Notes under the pieces: generated by a model | What the model saw: the letters and a program-made list of their open reading frames with translations, nothing else | The model's database searches: none | What the model was told of the DNA's origin: nothing | Translations under genes and position numbers: made by a program | Part shown: in pieces, positions 1 through 8,537 of the stretch | How positions within the stretch are numbered: position 1 is the first letter of the stretch | How the letters are laid out: each line of letters opens with the position of its first letter | Assembly (NCBI GenBank): GCA_024220505.1 | Contig: JAKZZE010000019.1 | Span: 62,001 to 126,000, forward strand | Origin: Rhizopus arrhizus | Lineage: Eukaryota > Mucoromycota > Mucoromycetes > Mucorales > Rhizopodaceae | Length of the DNA: 64,000 nucleotides | Direction: 5' to 3'

Positions 1-87
1 TTGTTTGTTTGTTTCAACTACCCCTCCCTTCCTCCATGTGATTTGATAAAATACATTGGTAGTGTGATTTTGTTGTGTTTTTGCGAA

Positions 88-3000
88 TTAATATCCTAAT
101 CTGGAAAGAAAGTCGGCACTCTCGTTAACTCTTCCAGGTCGATACTTGACTTCATATTCATATTCTGCTAGTATAGTTATCCATCTTGCTATAATTCCAG
201 TAGGGTTTGTTGTATTTAGAAGTCCTCTTAATGCTGAATGATCTGTTATTATAGTGAATCTTCTTCCAAGCAGATATGGTCTAAAAAGCTTTACAGCCCA
301 GATTACGGCTAAACATTCAAGTTTTGAAACACCATAATTCACCTCACTTGATTTAAGGCTTCGACTGGCATATATGATTGGATGTTCATGTCCATCGTCG
401 TCTAATTGTGTGAGAATACAGCCAAGTCCTTGTTTGGATGCGTCTGTTACAAGTACAAAGTCTCGATTGAAATCCGGTCTTGCTAATACTGGTGCTTCTG
501 TCAAAAGTTTCTTAAGTTTTTCAAATGATTCGGTAGTTTTGTTGGTCCAGGGAACCTTTTTAGATGTCTTGGTTTGATCATGCAATGGTCGTGCTATTGC
601 GGCAAAGTTTTTGATAAACCTTCGGTAATATGAGGCTAATCCCAGAAATCCTCTGACTTGTGTGAGTGTTGTTGGTCTCTCGTAGTTTTTTATCTTCTCT
701 ATTTTTCCAGGATCAGTGTGTATTCCTTCTTGAGTGACGATGTATCCAAGAAACTTGAGATGATCTTTGAAAAAAAAGCACTTTTCTGGATTGAGCTTTA
801 GATTTGCTATTTTGATACAATTGAAGACTTGTTCTAAATGGGTAAGATGTTCATGGTGATTATTGGAATATATGTTTAGATCATCGATATAGGCTACTAA
901 GCATTTGTTTATCAGTTTTCTAAAGCAGAGATCTATGAGACGTTGGAAGGTCGCAGGAGAGTTGACTAATCCCATTGGCAAAGTATTATAGTGATATACA
1001 CCGTATTTTGTTGTAAAAGCAGTTAATTCTTTGCTACTTTCTTCTACAGGCACTTGGTGAAATCCTGCTCTCATATCTAAGGCTGAGAATACTTTTGCTT
1101 TTCCTAAAGCGTCAAGTAAATCATCGATTCTTGGCAAAGGGTATGAATCTTTCTTGGTAATAGCATTTAACTTGCGATAATCAATCACCATGCGGTATTC
1201 TCCGTTTTTTTTCTTCACTAATATTACTGGTGCTGCCCATGGACTATTTGAAGGCGCTATTACTCCCAGTTTACAATACTTTTCTAATTCCTTTTGTAGA
1301 TAATCTGATTCAATTGGACTAAGTCGATATGGTCGGTGACTAATTGGTTGGGTATTTTCTTCAATAACAATCTTGTGATTTATCAGTTGTGTATGGCCAA
1401 TTGTATCATTATTCCAATCAAATATGTTTTTGAATTTGTGTATGAGCTTCTTCAATCTTTTAGCGATATCGTTTCCAATTTTTCCAATTTCTAACTTAGT
1501 ATAAGTTTCTTGATCTAGAGATTCATTATCTGTAGTGTCGTGTTCAGCTTGATCTTCTTCTAATACGTATAAATCTGTATCTCGATTAAGTTGATAAGCT
1601 TGGACCATTTCTTCGTTTTGTAAATCAAAAGCTTCTAGCCTTCCTACTTCTTCGTACGGTTTAAGATATATATCGTAGTCTGACCGATTATATAAATGTA
1701 CATCTATACTCTTTTTGTTGATGACAATACTTGTACTGATGTCAAAGTATCCCATGACTTGAGTGATATCTTTATTCGTGATTTCAAGGCTGTATGTGTT
1801 ATTCTTGGTTGTTCCGGTTGGTTTCTTGATTTGAAAGCTATTTGAAGTGTGTGCTTTCAACACCATCCCCTCTTTTGGAGCTTGTATGACTATTTCTGTA
1901 TTATCTCTAACTATATCCAGCTCCTGTGTATCATCGTTGTTTAATACTAGTAAAGAATCTGTATCGTTTCTTTCTTCTTCAGATGACTCATCCTCTGTAC
2001 TATAGTCTTCCTCATTCGATTCTTCCGTTAATTCACTTTCAGATGTGTCTTCAGAATCTTCTCCTGTCGAATTATCTTCCTCAGAGCCATCTTTTTCAAA
2101 TCGAACTTTCTTTTCAGTAGAATTTGTAAGACTCGTAGGATTTTGGTACATCTGTTGATAAGTAGTCATTTTAGGTATGTTATCCTTTTTCCGGAGAAAT
2201 GATATAGGTAGTTCTGCTTTTCGATTCTTGTAAGATACTTTCATGGATGCACTATTGAAATCGATTCTAGCTTTCGCCCTGCTTAACCAGTTGTTTCCAA
2301 TAATAAAATGAGATGGACACGTAGGCAGTACTTCCACTGTGCATGGTATGACTAAATCTTCACTGACTTCTATTGGTACATCATAAATCATTCCCAATGC
2401 AGGTTGTTTAGTTCCATTTCCTAAGGTAAAAACGCTTTCTGATGCAGCATCAATATCTAGTTTCAGAGCATCTGCCAAAGATTTCGAAATACAAGTTTTT
2501 GCGGCTCCACAATCTACTAATGTCTTTATGCGTTGATTTCCAATGATTATTTTTGTATATGCAGCTGTAGTGTTTATATCTTCATCCTCAATTAAGGCCA
2601 TAGTTTCCTGTGATCTTTTTTTATTTGGAGATTTTCTTTTTAGTCTACATGCACCAATGAGGTCTCTTCGAAGTCTTGGTGTAGTGGTGATTAAATCTCT
2701 TACGGATATATTTGCTGGTTGATCAAGTACATCTTCTACAATATTATATGAAATGGCAGGAGGTTCTCGTCTGGGATTCTTTCTTGGTGTTTTTGTCTGT
2801 ACTTTTTCTATAGGTAAGTCTGTCTCCATTCGTATTGCAGTATCATTAAATGGTGAATTCTTGGGGCGTATTTCTTCAAGATGCTTTCTTGTAGTAATTC
2901 TTCTGGTAGTGACAGCTGGCTTTTTCTGCTTATCCTGTGTTGCGGGTCGGTCTTTAGTATATGGTATTCCTGGAGTAACTTCGGGAGGTCTTTCGGGTCT

Positions 3001-3186
3001 TATCGCAGCATATAGATCTTTTTGTCTACTATGTCTGTCCTCGCTTTGGGTTAGTATAGCGTTGAGGTGTTTTTGCTGTTTTTGCTGCTGCTGCTGCTGT
3101 TGTTGTTGTTGTTGTTGTTGTTGTTGATTAATGGATTTTTGCTTATAATGGGTGTTCGATTGACCATTGTTTTCATTATTGAACAC
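88..3186 (-). CDS. Ty3/gypsy pol: protease, reverse transcriptase, RNase H
   Basis: 1032-aa polyprotein that copies element RNA into DNA. The N-terminus has a run of about 18 glutamines near residue 22. A retropepsin-like domain follows with active-site motif LVDCGAAKTCIS near residue 225, where DCG replaces the usual DSG/DTG. An acidic Ser/Glu/Asp-rich linker follows. The RT domain has the DYRKLN, SALDMRAGFHQ and PMGL motifs and catalytic YIDD. RNase H begins at VLVTDASKQGLG and ends at ADFLSRLGY. The ORF stops there, so no HHCC or DDE integrase is fused downstream, which is short for this family. Pol starts 11 bases after the gag stop in a different frame, so it needs reinitiation or frameshifting. 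Confidence 0.93.
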   Translation of the reverse strand: MFNNENNGQSNTHYKQKSINQQQQQQQQQQQQQQQKQQKHLNAILTQSEDRHSRQKDLYAAIRPERPPEVTPGIPYTKDRPATQDKQKKPAVTTRRITTRKHLEEIRPKNSPFNDTAIRMETDLPIEKVQTKTPRKNPRREPPAISYNIVEDVLDQPANISVRDLITTTPRLRRDLIGACRLKRKSPNKKRSQETMALIEDEDINTTAAYTKIIIGNQRIKTLVDCGAAKTCISKSLADALKLDIDAASESVFTLGNGTKQPALGMIYDVPIEVSEDLVIPCTVEVLPTCPSHFIIGNNWLSRAKARIDFNSASMKVSYKNRKAELPISFLRKKDNIPKMTTYQQMYQNPTSLTNSTEKKVRFEKDGSEEDNSTGEDSEDTSESELTEESNEEDYSTEDESSEEERNDTDSLLVLNNDDTQELDIVRDNTEIVIQAPKEGMVLKAHTSNSFQIKKPTGTTKNNTYSLEITNKDITQVMGYFDISTSIVINKKSIDVHLYNRSDYDIYLKPYEEVGRLEAFDLQNEEMVQAYQLNRDTDLYVLEEDQAEHDTTDNESLDQETYTKLEIGKIGNDIAKRLKKLIHKFKNIFDWNNDTIGHTQLINHKIVIEENTQPISHRPYRLSPIESDYLQKELEKYCKLGVIAPSNSPWAAPVILVKKKNGEYRMVIDYRKLNAITKKDSYPLPRIDDLLDALGKAKVFSALDMRAGFHQVPVEESSKELTAFTTKYGVYHYNTLPMGLVNSPATFQRLIDLCFRKLINKCLVAYIDDLNIYSNNHHEHLTHLEQVFNCIKIANLKLNPEKCFFFKDHLKFLGYIVTQEGIHTDPGKIEKIKNYERPTTLTQVRGFLGLASYYRRFIKNFAAIARPLHDQTKTSKKVPWTNKTTESFEKLKKLLTEAPVLARPDFNRDFVLVTDASKQGLGCILTQLDDDGHEHPIIYASRSLKSSEVNYGVSKLECLAVIWAVKLFRPYLLGRRFTIITDHSALRGLLNTTNPTGIIARWITILAEYEYEVKYRPGRVNESADFLSRLGY

Positions 3187-3197
3187 AATCGACCCAT

Positions 3198-4454
3198 TTA
3201 GTTTTTTGAAGGTTGTGTTTGACGTACGTCCCCTGATGGATAGTACTGATAGTCAGTCTGTGTGTCCTTTCTCCTATCATTGTTGTTGTTATTGTAATGC
3301 CCATTATTGGTATTATTGTTGTAACGTCCATTATCGTTGTTATATGAACCATTCCTATTATTATGCCCATAATTCCTATTGTTAGTATATCCACTATTTC
3401 CATTATTATAATTTCCATTGTTGTAATTGTTAAAGTTTCCTTTATAATTTCCATTGTTATAGTTTCCATTATTATTGTTGCGGTAGGTTTTGTTATAAGG
3501 TCTACCGGTTGATTGTTGAGTGTTCAATTCATTTCTTATAGTCTGCTGTATCAAGTTAAGTATATCTGACTGATTGCTATGCTGAGGTAGTCCATTGCTA
3601 TGGTGCTGCAGGTTATGACTTGAAAGATATTGAGAATTGTCGAGTTTTCTACTGATGTCCATGGTCGATAGTTGTGGTTGATTCATTGTTCTCGTAAAAG
3701 ATAAGTTTTGAGAATCACGTCTACCATTCGTGTAAGGATCACTGACTGGAATGTACTGGATCTGATGTTCTTGTCCATCAATAATTTCAAGATTGTGATG
3801 GTTAGGCAAATATCTATTGGGATGCGTGATTTCTTCATTGTATATCAAAGCATGGCTCACGTTTCTTGGTATAAATGGGTTATCGACCATTGCTATTTTT
3901 CTAGGTCTGTTGGCGTTCCACCATCCATCAGCATGATTTGTCCAATCTTGAAAATTTCTTGAACTTGATTGTATACAGAATTGTTTTATGTCCTTAAGAA
4001 GACCAGCACGGAAGCGACTTTCCACTACCTCTTCGCTCGTGATGTTTGCTAAATCAGCAGCTTCTCTAAGCCGGGAAAGGAAAATTTGAGGATGCTCCTG
4101 TTCTCCTTGCATCATTTCGTTAAATTCCAGTTCGTAGTTTTGTATGAGCTCTGGTGTGATATAATGTTTCTTCAATTGTTCTATGGCTTCTTCATAGGTG
4201 ACCGTAGGATTTTCCTTCAATATGACGCGCTCAAAGTAAATTTTGGCGGCACGTCGCAATTGTGATTTTAGGATAACCAGTCTTCGGGCATCAGTATTTG
4301 TGTTGCTAATGGCTAAGAATGATTCCAGTATTTCTTGAAAGTGACGGAAATCTTCCCCTTCATAACCATAAAATTCAATTAGTTTAGGACGATATCCTTG
4401 GGCTACGCTTTGGTTGCTAATCGAGGCCAACACGTTTTGTCCTGCTGTATTCAT
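3198..4454 (-). CDS. Ty3/gypsy gag-like capsid protein
   Basis: 418-aa protein upstream of pol. Residues about 20-180 look like a retrotransposon gag domain (RRLVILKSQLRRAAKIYF, then EHPQIFLSRLREAADLA), which forms the particle shell. The C-terminal third is a low-complexity Asn/Gly/Tyr repeat (NNGNYNNGNY) with no CCHC zinc knuckle, so RNA binding would depend on the Arg/Asn-rich tail. The start lies about 120 bases downstream of the putative LTR end, as expected for gag. It is intact, with no internal stops. Confidence 0.85.
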   Translation of the reverse strand: MNTAGQNVLASISNQSVAQGYRPKLIEFYGYEGEDFRHFQEILESFLAISNTNTDARRLVILKSQLRRAAKIYFERVILKENPTVTYEEAIEQLKKHYITPELIQNYELEFNEMMQGEQEHPQIFLSRLREAADLANITSEEVVESRFRAGLLKDIKQFCIQSSSRNFQDWTNHADGWWNANRPRKIAMVDNPFIPRNVSHALIYNEEITHPNRYLPNHHNLEIIDGQEHQIQYIPVSDPYTNGRRDSQNLSFTRTMNQPQLSTMDISRKLDNSQYLSSHNLQHHSNGLPQHSNQSDILNLIQQTIRNELNTQQSTGRPYNKTYRNNNNGNYNNGNYKGNFNNYNNGNYNNGNSGYTNNRNYGHNNRNGSYNNDNGRYNNNTNNGHYNNNNNDRRKDTQTDYQYYPSGDVRQTQPSKN

Positions 4455-4575
4455 TGTTGCTAATAAGTGTTCTGAAATTGTAGAGTCGATTTTGAATAAT
4501 TTTCTTTTTGAAGTTTTTCTGATAGTTTGATTTGTTTACTGTTTTAATTGATTTTCCCTCGTAGTGACCACCAAA
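4455..4575 (-). other. Leader with possible primer-binding site
   Basis: Between the inferred LTR end (4576) and the gag ATG. On the minus strand a TGG-starting stretch (TGGTGGTCACTACGAGG, about 4557-4573) sits two bases after the LTR end, where a tRNA-primed gypsy element carries its primer-binding site. Which tRNA would match was not determined. Confidence 0.4.
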
Positions 4576-5183
4576 TGTGAGATTGTTAGGCTTTCGGGTT
4601 TAAGTAGGTTTGGTATAAGTTATTGAGACAAAGTTTTGGTAATCGAATAAAGTATTGGATAAATTAATATCCAAAAAGAGTAGATAATTTGAGTTGTAAG
4701 TTCGCTTGAGTAGAGTGACCACCAGATCTTGTTAAGTAGATCAGTCTGAATTGAATAAAAGTAAAATAAAAAGATGAAAGATAAAAGATAAAATAAAAAA
4801 GAGATTACAATGAAGTATATGATTCAAGGGATTATTGATTCTTCCTATTTATAAAATAAAAGAAGTATTTTGTTTCAAAGGAGATTTATTTGGATAAGGT
4901 AAGATAATAATAATAATAATAATTCTTGATAAATTGTTGATATTTATATGTTTTTGGTTTTCTTGATTTTGTGATGTTTTTAGATTTTTGTGTTTTCCTT
5001 TGAATTGTGAATTTAGTTGAGTTATTCAATTTCATTGAGTTTATCAAAAATATTGAGGACATGAACTTAGTTCAGGTCCGAACTTTCTTCGTCAAGTGGT
5101 ACAGTTTGATTGAAAAAATTTCTATTTTCGTCACACTAGGACTGAGTCCCTTCTTCCGCAAAAGTTACAGCAACTGCGTCACA
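4576..5183 (-). repeat. Candidate 5-prime LTR of gypsy 1
   Basis: A 608-bp stretch bounded by TGTGA on the left and TCACA on the right, the inverted TG...CA ends expected of an LTR, located just upstream of gag. It contains (AAT)n and AT-rich sequence and no gene. The partner LTR is outside the window, so the boundaries are inferred. Confidence 0.5.
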
Positions 5184-5211
5184 ACAAGGAAAATACAAAA
5201 AAGAAAGTGTT

Positions 5212-5284
5212 GGAGAAGCTGGGCGTCGATCCCAGTGCCTCTCGCATGCTAAGCGAGCGCTCTACCATTTGAGCTACATCCCCC
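5212..5284 (-). tRNA. tRNA-Ala (AGC)
   Basis: The minus strand folds as a cloverleaf: acceptor GGGGATG with CTTCTCC (one T-T mismatch and one G-T pair), D arm GCTC...GAGC, anticodon stem CTCGC/GCGAG with loop TTAGCAT giving anticodon AGC, and T stem CTGGG/CCCAG with loop ATCGACG. A-box and B-box promoter elements are recognisable. The T loop starts with A instead of T, so a slightly decayed copy is possible. The 5-prime end of the gene abuts the truncated LINE. Confidence 0.75.
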
Positions 5285-6343
5285 CCCACTTCCTCTTCAT
5301 CGTCATCTGGTTCAACCCAACTAAGTCTCTATGGTACTTCTCTGCCCTTGGTCGACAAGTTCGTATACCTTGGTATGCCGTTTGTCAAGACTGGTCTCTC
5401 TGCTGCTTCGGTGCTTCCTCTTCGTTCTCCTGGTGTGCTTCAACTGATGGGTATTCTCAACAAGATTGGTGTAAACCGTCAAGGCTTTTCTCTTCTCTTG
5501 TGTGCTCGGATCTACGCTACTTTTGTCCGTCCAAAATTCGAATATGGCCTCGCCATTTCCAAGTTTTCTGCTGCTCAAGTTAAAGAAATTGACCGCTTAC
5601 AAGACCGATGCCTTCGTATGATGGTAGGTGGTCATGCTACCTCCTCTACGTTGGTTATCAAACATATGACAACCTTGCCATCTATGCACCACCGCATAGA
5701 TGTGCTTACAACTCGCTACTGTCTTCGTGCTCGCTCTCTCCCTGGTTCTTGCCTGCTGTCTCTGCTATCGTCAACGCTTCCAGTATCTCGCATCAAGGTC
5801 CATCTTGAAAAGAATCCGCTCTTCTTGGCTCTGCCTTCTCCTCTTCCGTCCTCCGATGCTCGGCTCAAGACCTTCTTTCGCCAGTATCGTGAGCGTCAAG
5901 TCACGTCTATTGTCACCTCCACTACCCAGGTTCTCCTACGCGCATGTCGCCCTGCTCTGGTGGTTGATCCCGTTCTTTACGTTCCTGCAACCCGTGCAGA
6001 ACGCTCTCTCTTGGTTCGTTGGCGTCTTGGCTGGCTGCCAGGTAAGCCTGAAGACTGTCCTTGTGGCCGTGATCGTCGTTCCCGTCGCCACTTTCTTGAG
6101 TGCGATTTGATCCCGTCTTTCCTTTGGTCTGACCTTCCTCGCTGTCCTCCTGGGTCTTATCCCATTGACTTTGCTCTTTCCTCGTTGCCTCTTGGTCGCT
6201 CAGCTCGCTGTCCTCCTTGGTGGTCTTCTCTTCTGTTAATGCTCTGGCACATCCAACGCCTCTGCCGTCCTGATAGCTTCTATGCTATTGACTCTTCTCC
6301 TGGTGCCTTATGGTATTCAAGTTCTTCTCGTCACCCTGACTGA
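5285..6343 (+). pseudogene. C-terminal part of LINE reverse transcriptase
   Basis: Open from the truncation point; the first methionine-like start at 5348 is not a real start. The residues LPLVDKFVYLGMPF, then ARIYATFVRPKFEYGLAIS and LQDRCLRMMVGG, are the conserved end of LINE-type RT and its thumb. The C-terminus has a Cys/His cluster CPCGRDRRSRRHFLEC typical of fungal LINEs. The endonuclease and the catalytic FADD-type RT region are missing by 5-prime truncation, so the copy is dead on arrival. Codon use is richer in G+C than the host genes in this window. Confidence 0.8.
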
Positions 6344-6610
6344 AACCCTTCCTTGTCTGTCTCCTACTGATCCCCCACGGAAGTAAAGCCATCAAAGTTC
6401 CTTACCGTTGGGCTGTGACAGTAGGTCAGCTAAGTTGTGGAAGTAGGCAGTCAATCTGATCTTTTTTCTTTATCATTTTTTTGGAGTTTTTCTGTTTCTC
6501 AGGCTCCTTTTTTTGTACCTTATTCTTTTTTCATTGTACTTGAAGATGCAACAATGACTTTTAGTCGCCTGCAAATATCTTCCTATTAAATAAAAACAAA
6601 ATCTTTAACC
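5285..6610 (+). mobile_element. 5-prime-truncated LINE joined to the tRNA-Ala gene
   Basis: Starts exactly at the 5-prime boundary of the tRNA-Ala gene, in the middle of an open LINE reading frame, and ends with an A-rich tail and TTTAACC. The 14-mer TGAGCTACATCCCC occurs at the left junction (5270-5283, inside the tRNA) and at the right end (6611-6624). It is therefore either a target-site duplication or a tRNA-derived 3-prime tail. G+C is visibly higher than in the surroundings. Confidence 0.7.
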
Positions 6611-6624
6611 TGAGCTACATCCCC
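6611..6624 (+). repeat. tRNA-derived 14-mer at LINE 1 end
   Basis: TGAGCTACATCCCC, identical to 5270-5283 (antisense 5-prime end of the tRNA-Ala gene) and to 7132-7145. All three copies mark LINE junctions. Confidence 0.8.
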
Positions 6625-6628
6625 AGGT

Positions 6629-6705
6629 ATGTGGAGATAGTGCAAATGGTTAGAGCGTCTGCCTATCATTCGGGAGGTTGCAAGTTCAACCCCTCGTATC
6701 CGCAT
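6629..6705 (+). tRNA. Degenerate tRNA-like sequence
   Basis: Ends pair as a 7-bp acceptor (ATGTGGA/TCCGCAT). An A-box-like AAATGGTTAGAGC and a B-box-like AGTTCAACCCC are present. The anticodon arm has a mismatch and an enlarged loop and the T stem does not pair properly, so it is probably a tRNA pseudogene or the head of a SINE. No amino acid is assigned. It lies directly behind the first LINE. Confidence 0.45.
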
Positions 6706-6709
6706 ATCT

Positions 6710-7131
6710 ACCCTTTCCGCACTCTAACTGCATGTTCTCTTTCTGCGGTGCTTTAAGCACTGAATGATTTTGTCTTGTGTGTCGCGTTGAGCGGCAGCTT
6801 TGTATCTGTTCGCCTTCCTTCCCTCCATTGTTGTTTGGTGTTGTGCCGCTTGATAACACCTGGTTTTAATGCCACAAGTTGCTTCGGTGGTATGAGGTGT
6901 TTGTTGATCGTTGTCTGTGCGTTGCCTGGATTCCCAGCCCCGGGATTAAAGAAGCACCGTTCTGTCTCTGCCTCAAGTCTTCGTCTATGGTTTCTGCTTC
7001 AAGATTGTAATTCGCTCCTTCCCCCATTCCCCCCTAATAACTTGTATGCTTTCCAGGATGTTCCTGTGGATTGCAATAATGATTTGTTAATCGCCTGCAT
7101 ATAATCCAATAAAATATAAAAATCTTTAACC
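6710..7131 (+). mobile_element. Second LINE 3-prime fragment
   Basis: Shares the terminal sequence of the first LINE (a TCGCCTGCA motif, an A-rich stretch and TTTAACCTGAGC), followed by the same 14-mer at 7132-7145. It is G+C-rich like the first copy, but only a 3-prime portion is kept and no conserved protein domain was recognised. The left limit is approximate. Confidence 0.5.
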
Positions 7132-7148
7132 TGAGCTACATCCCCGGG

Positions 7149-7201
7149 GATGTGGATGTAGCTCAGTCGGTAGAGCGTCTGACTATTATTGGTGTGGTCG
7201 C
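7149..7201 (+). pseudogene. 5-prime part of a tRNA gene, cut at the CACTA end
   Basis: GATGTAGCTCAGTCGG and TAGAGCGTCTGACT are the D arm and anticodon-stem start of a tRNA with a good A box; the following bases resemble the variable region (GGTCGC). The sequence breaks exactly where the CACTA terminus begins at 7202 and no T arm follows. The missing half was not found at the other end of the element. Confidence 0.5.
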
Positions 7202-7313
7202 CACTGCAAATAATTGGTGATTTTCAGCGTTATCAGTCATTTGCAGTCATTTCTAACATCAAAATTTCAACGATTTGAACAACATTGAATAAACGAAAAA
7301 AATTAAAATGCTC

Positions 7314-7645
7314 TGTATTGCACCTTTTTGAATTTTGAAAAAAGATTTAGGTGCGAAAAAAATAAAGAAATTTAATAATTTTATTATTTTTTTTGTGGTG
7401 TAAGCATTCATAGAGTTATTCATGTTTTAAAAAAGTGTCTTTTTTTTTTCAAATAGTCTCTTTTTGGAAAGCCTGTTCTCCTCTATCGTTGAAAGACCGA
7501 TATTTTCTTTTTTTTTATTTTTGAGGGCAAAATGCGGAAAACAAAAACACATTGTGATTATTTTGATCAAAAGAATACATATTAGGAAGGCAGTCTATGA
7601 TCTTTAGCTTAGTTCATTTGAAGCGTGTAACAGAACTTAACAAAA
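7314..7645 (+). repeat. CACTA subterminal repeat, copy 1
   Basis: About 310 bp closely matching 29908-30215, including the stretch GGCAAAATGCGGA and CAGTCTATGATCTTTAGC. In both copies it lies a few hundred bases inside a CACTGCAAATAAT terminus in the same orientation. This shows that two related CACTA elements sit side by side. Confidence 0.8.
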
Positions 7646-8537
7646 TAGTTGCGTTTGGGAAAAAAAAGAAGCTGGAAAATTAAAATTAAAAAAAAAAAGA
7701 CAAAGTTAAAAAAAAAGACCTAGTAAAAAAAAAAAAAAAAAAAAAAGAGCATAGCAATAAAAGGTTCCTTATTCAAATGAAAACAATAACCTAACAGTAA
7801 ACATGTTTTATAAAAATACAAATGCTTTTACGTTATAACAAAAAAATACGTGTATATTCTAAAAAGAATAAAAAAAAAAAAGAAGCTTTGTTAACATCTT
7901 GTTACAAGGCAATTATAATTAATAGATACATGAACAGTTTTTTGTTTTTCAAGTAAATAGATTGCTTTATTATTTTTCATGACATACAATAAAAAGATTA
8001 TATGTTTTTAAGCTTATACTAGTTCATTACTTACTTTATGTTTGCACATGGGTGTAATTTGCCATTAGCCATTAGCCATTAGAGATGTTAACATTGCCAA
8101 CTTCCTTTATCAAAAAAAACTTTTCAACAACAAGCAACAATATAAGTTTGATATTCTTATAGTTTTATCGTGTTAAAACGAACAACTTTGCTCATGTGGC
8201 TCATGTTCGTCATCCGAATGTGTCCCATTAGGAATTCCTAATGTAAAAAAAAAAAAAAAGAAACCGACATTAGACTTGGTTGTTATTTTTGTTGTTACAA
8301 ACTTACATTTTAACCATTGTTGAGTTTTCTTTTATATCTTTTGTATCCTCAATGTTAAATATGTTCTCTGAAACAAAACAAGGGAAAAAAAAAAAAAAAC
8401 ATTTCTTTAGTACATGTAAAACTGTTACTGTTTAGGAACCGACATCCAAATTTAGTATATTTGCTTTAGTTTTTTTTTATCACGCATTTTTTTCTATCTT
8501 ATTCCTCTACTAAATCCTGAATATTTTTTTTTTTGAA
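7646..8537. other. AT-rich CACTA leader without genes
   Basis: Long A and T runs, a small CATTAGC triplication near 8062-8082, and no open frame of note. It would hold the promoter and 5-prime untranslated region of the transposase gene. Confidence 0.6.

Larger units (their letters stand above)
1..5183 (-). mobile_element. Ty3/gypsy retrotransposon 1 (left end outside window)
   Basis: The minus strand reads, from right to left, a candidate 5-prime LTR, a short leader, gag and then a protease-RT-RNaseH pol. The left end of the element runs off the window, so the 3-prime LTR cannot be checked. A purine-rich tract on the minus strand lies at about 19-37, between the pol stop and the window edge, and could be the polypurine tract. 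No integrase is seen in the visible part. Confidence 0.85.

Noticed and set aside
2753..3127. 124-codon plus-strand frame with poly-Cys end
   Set aside because: It is the antisense of the poly-Gln region of the gypsy pol gene.
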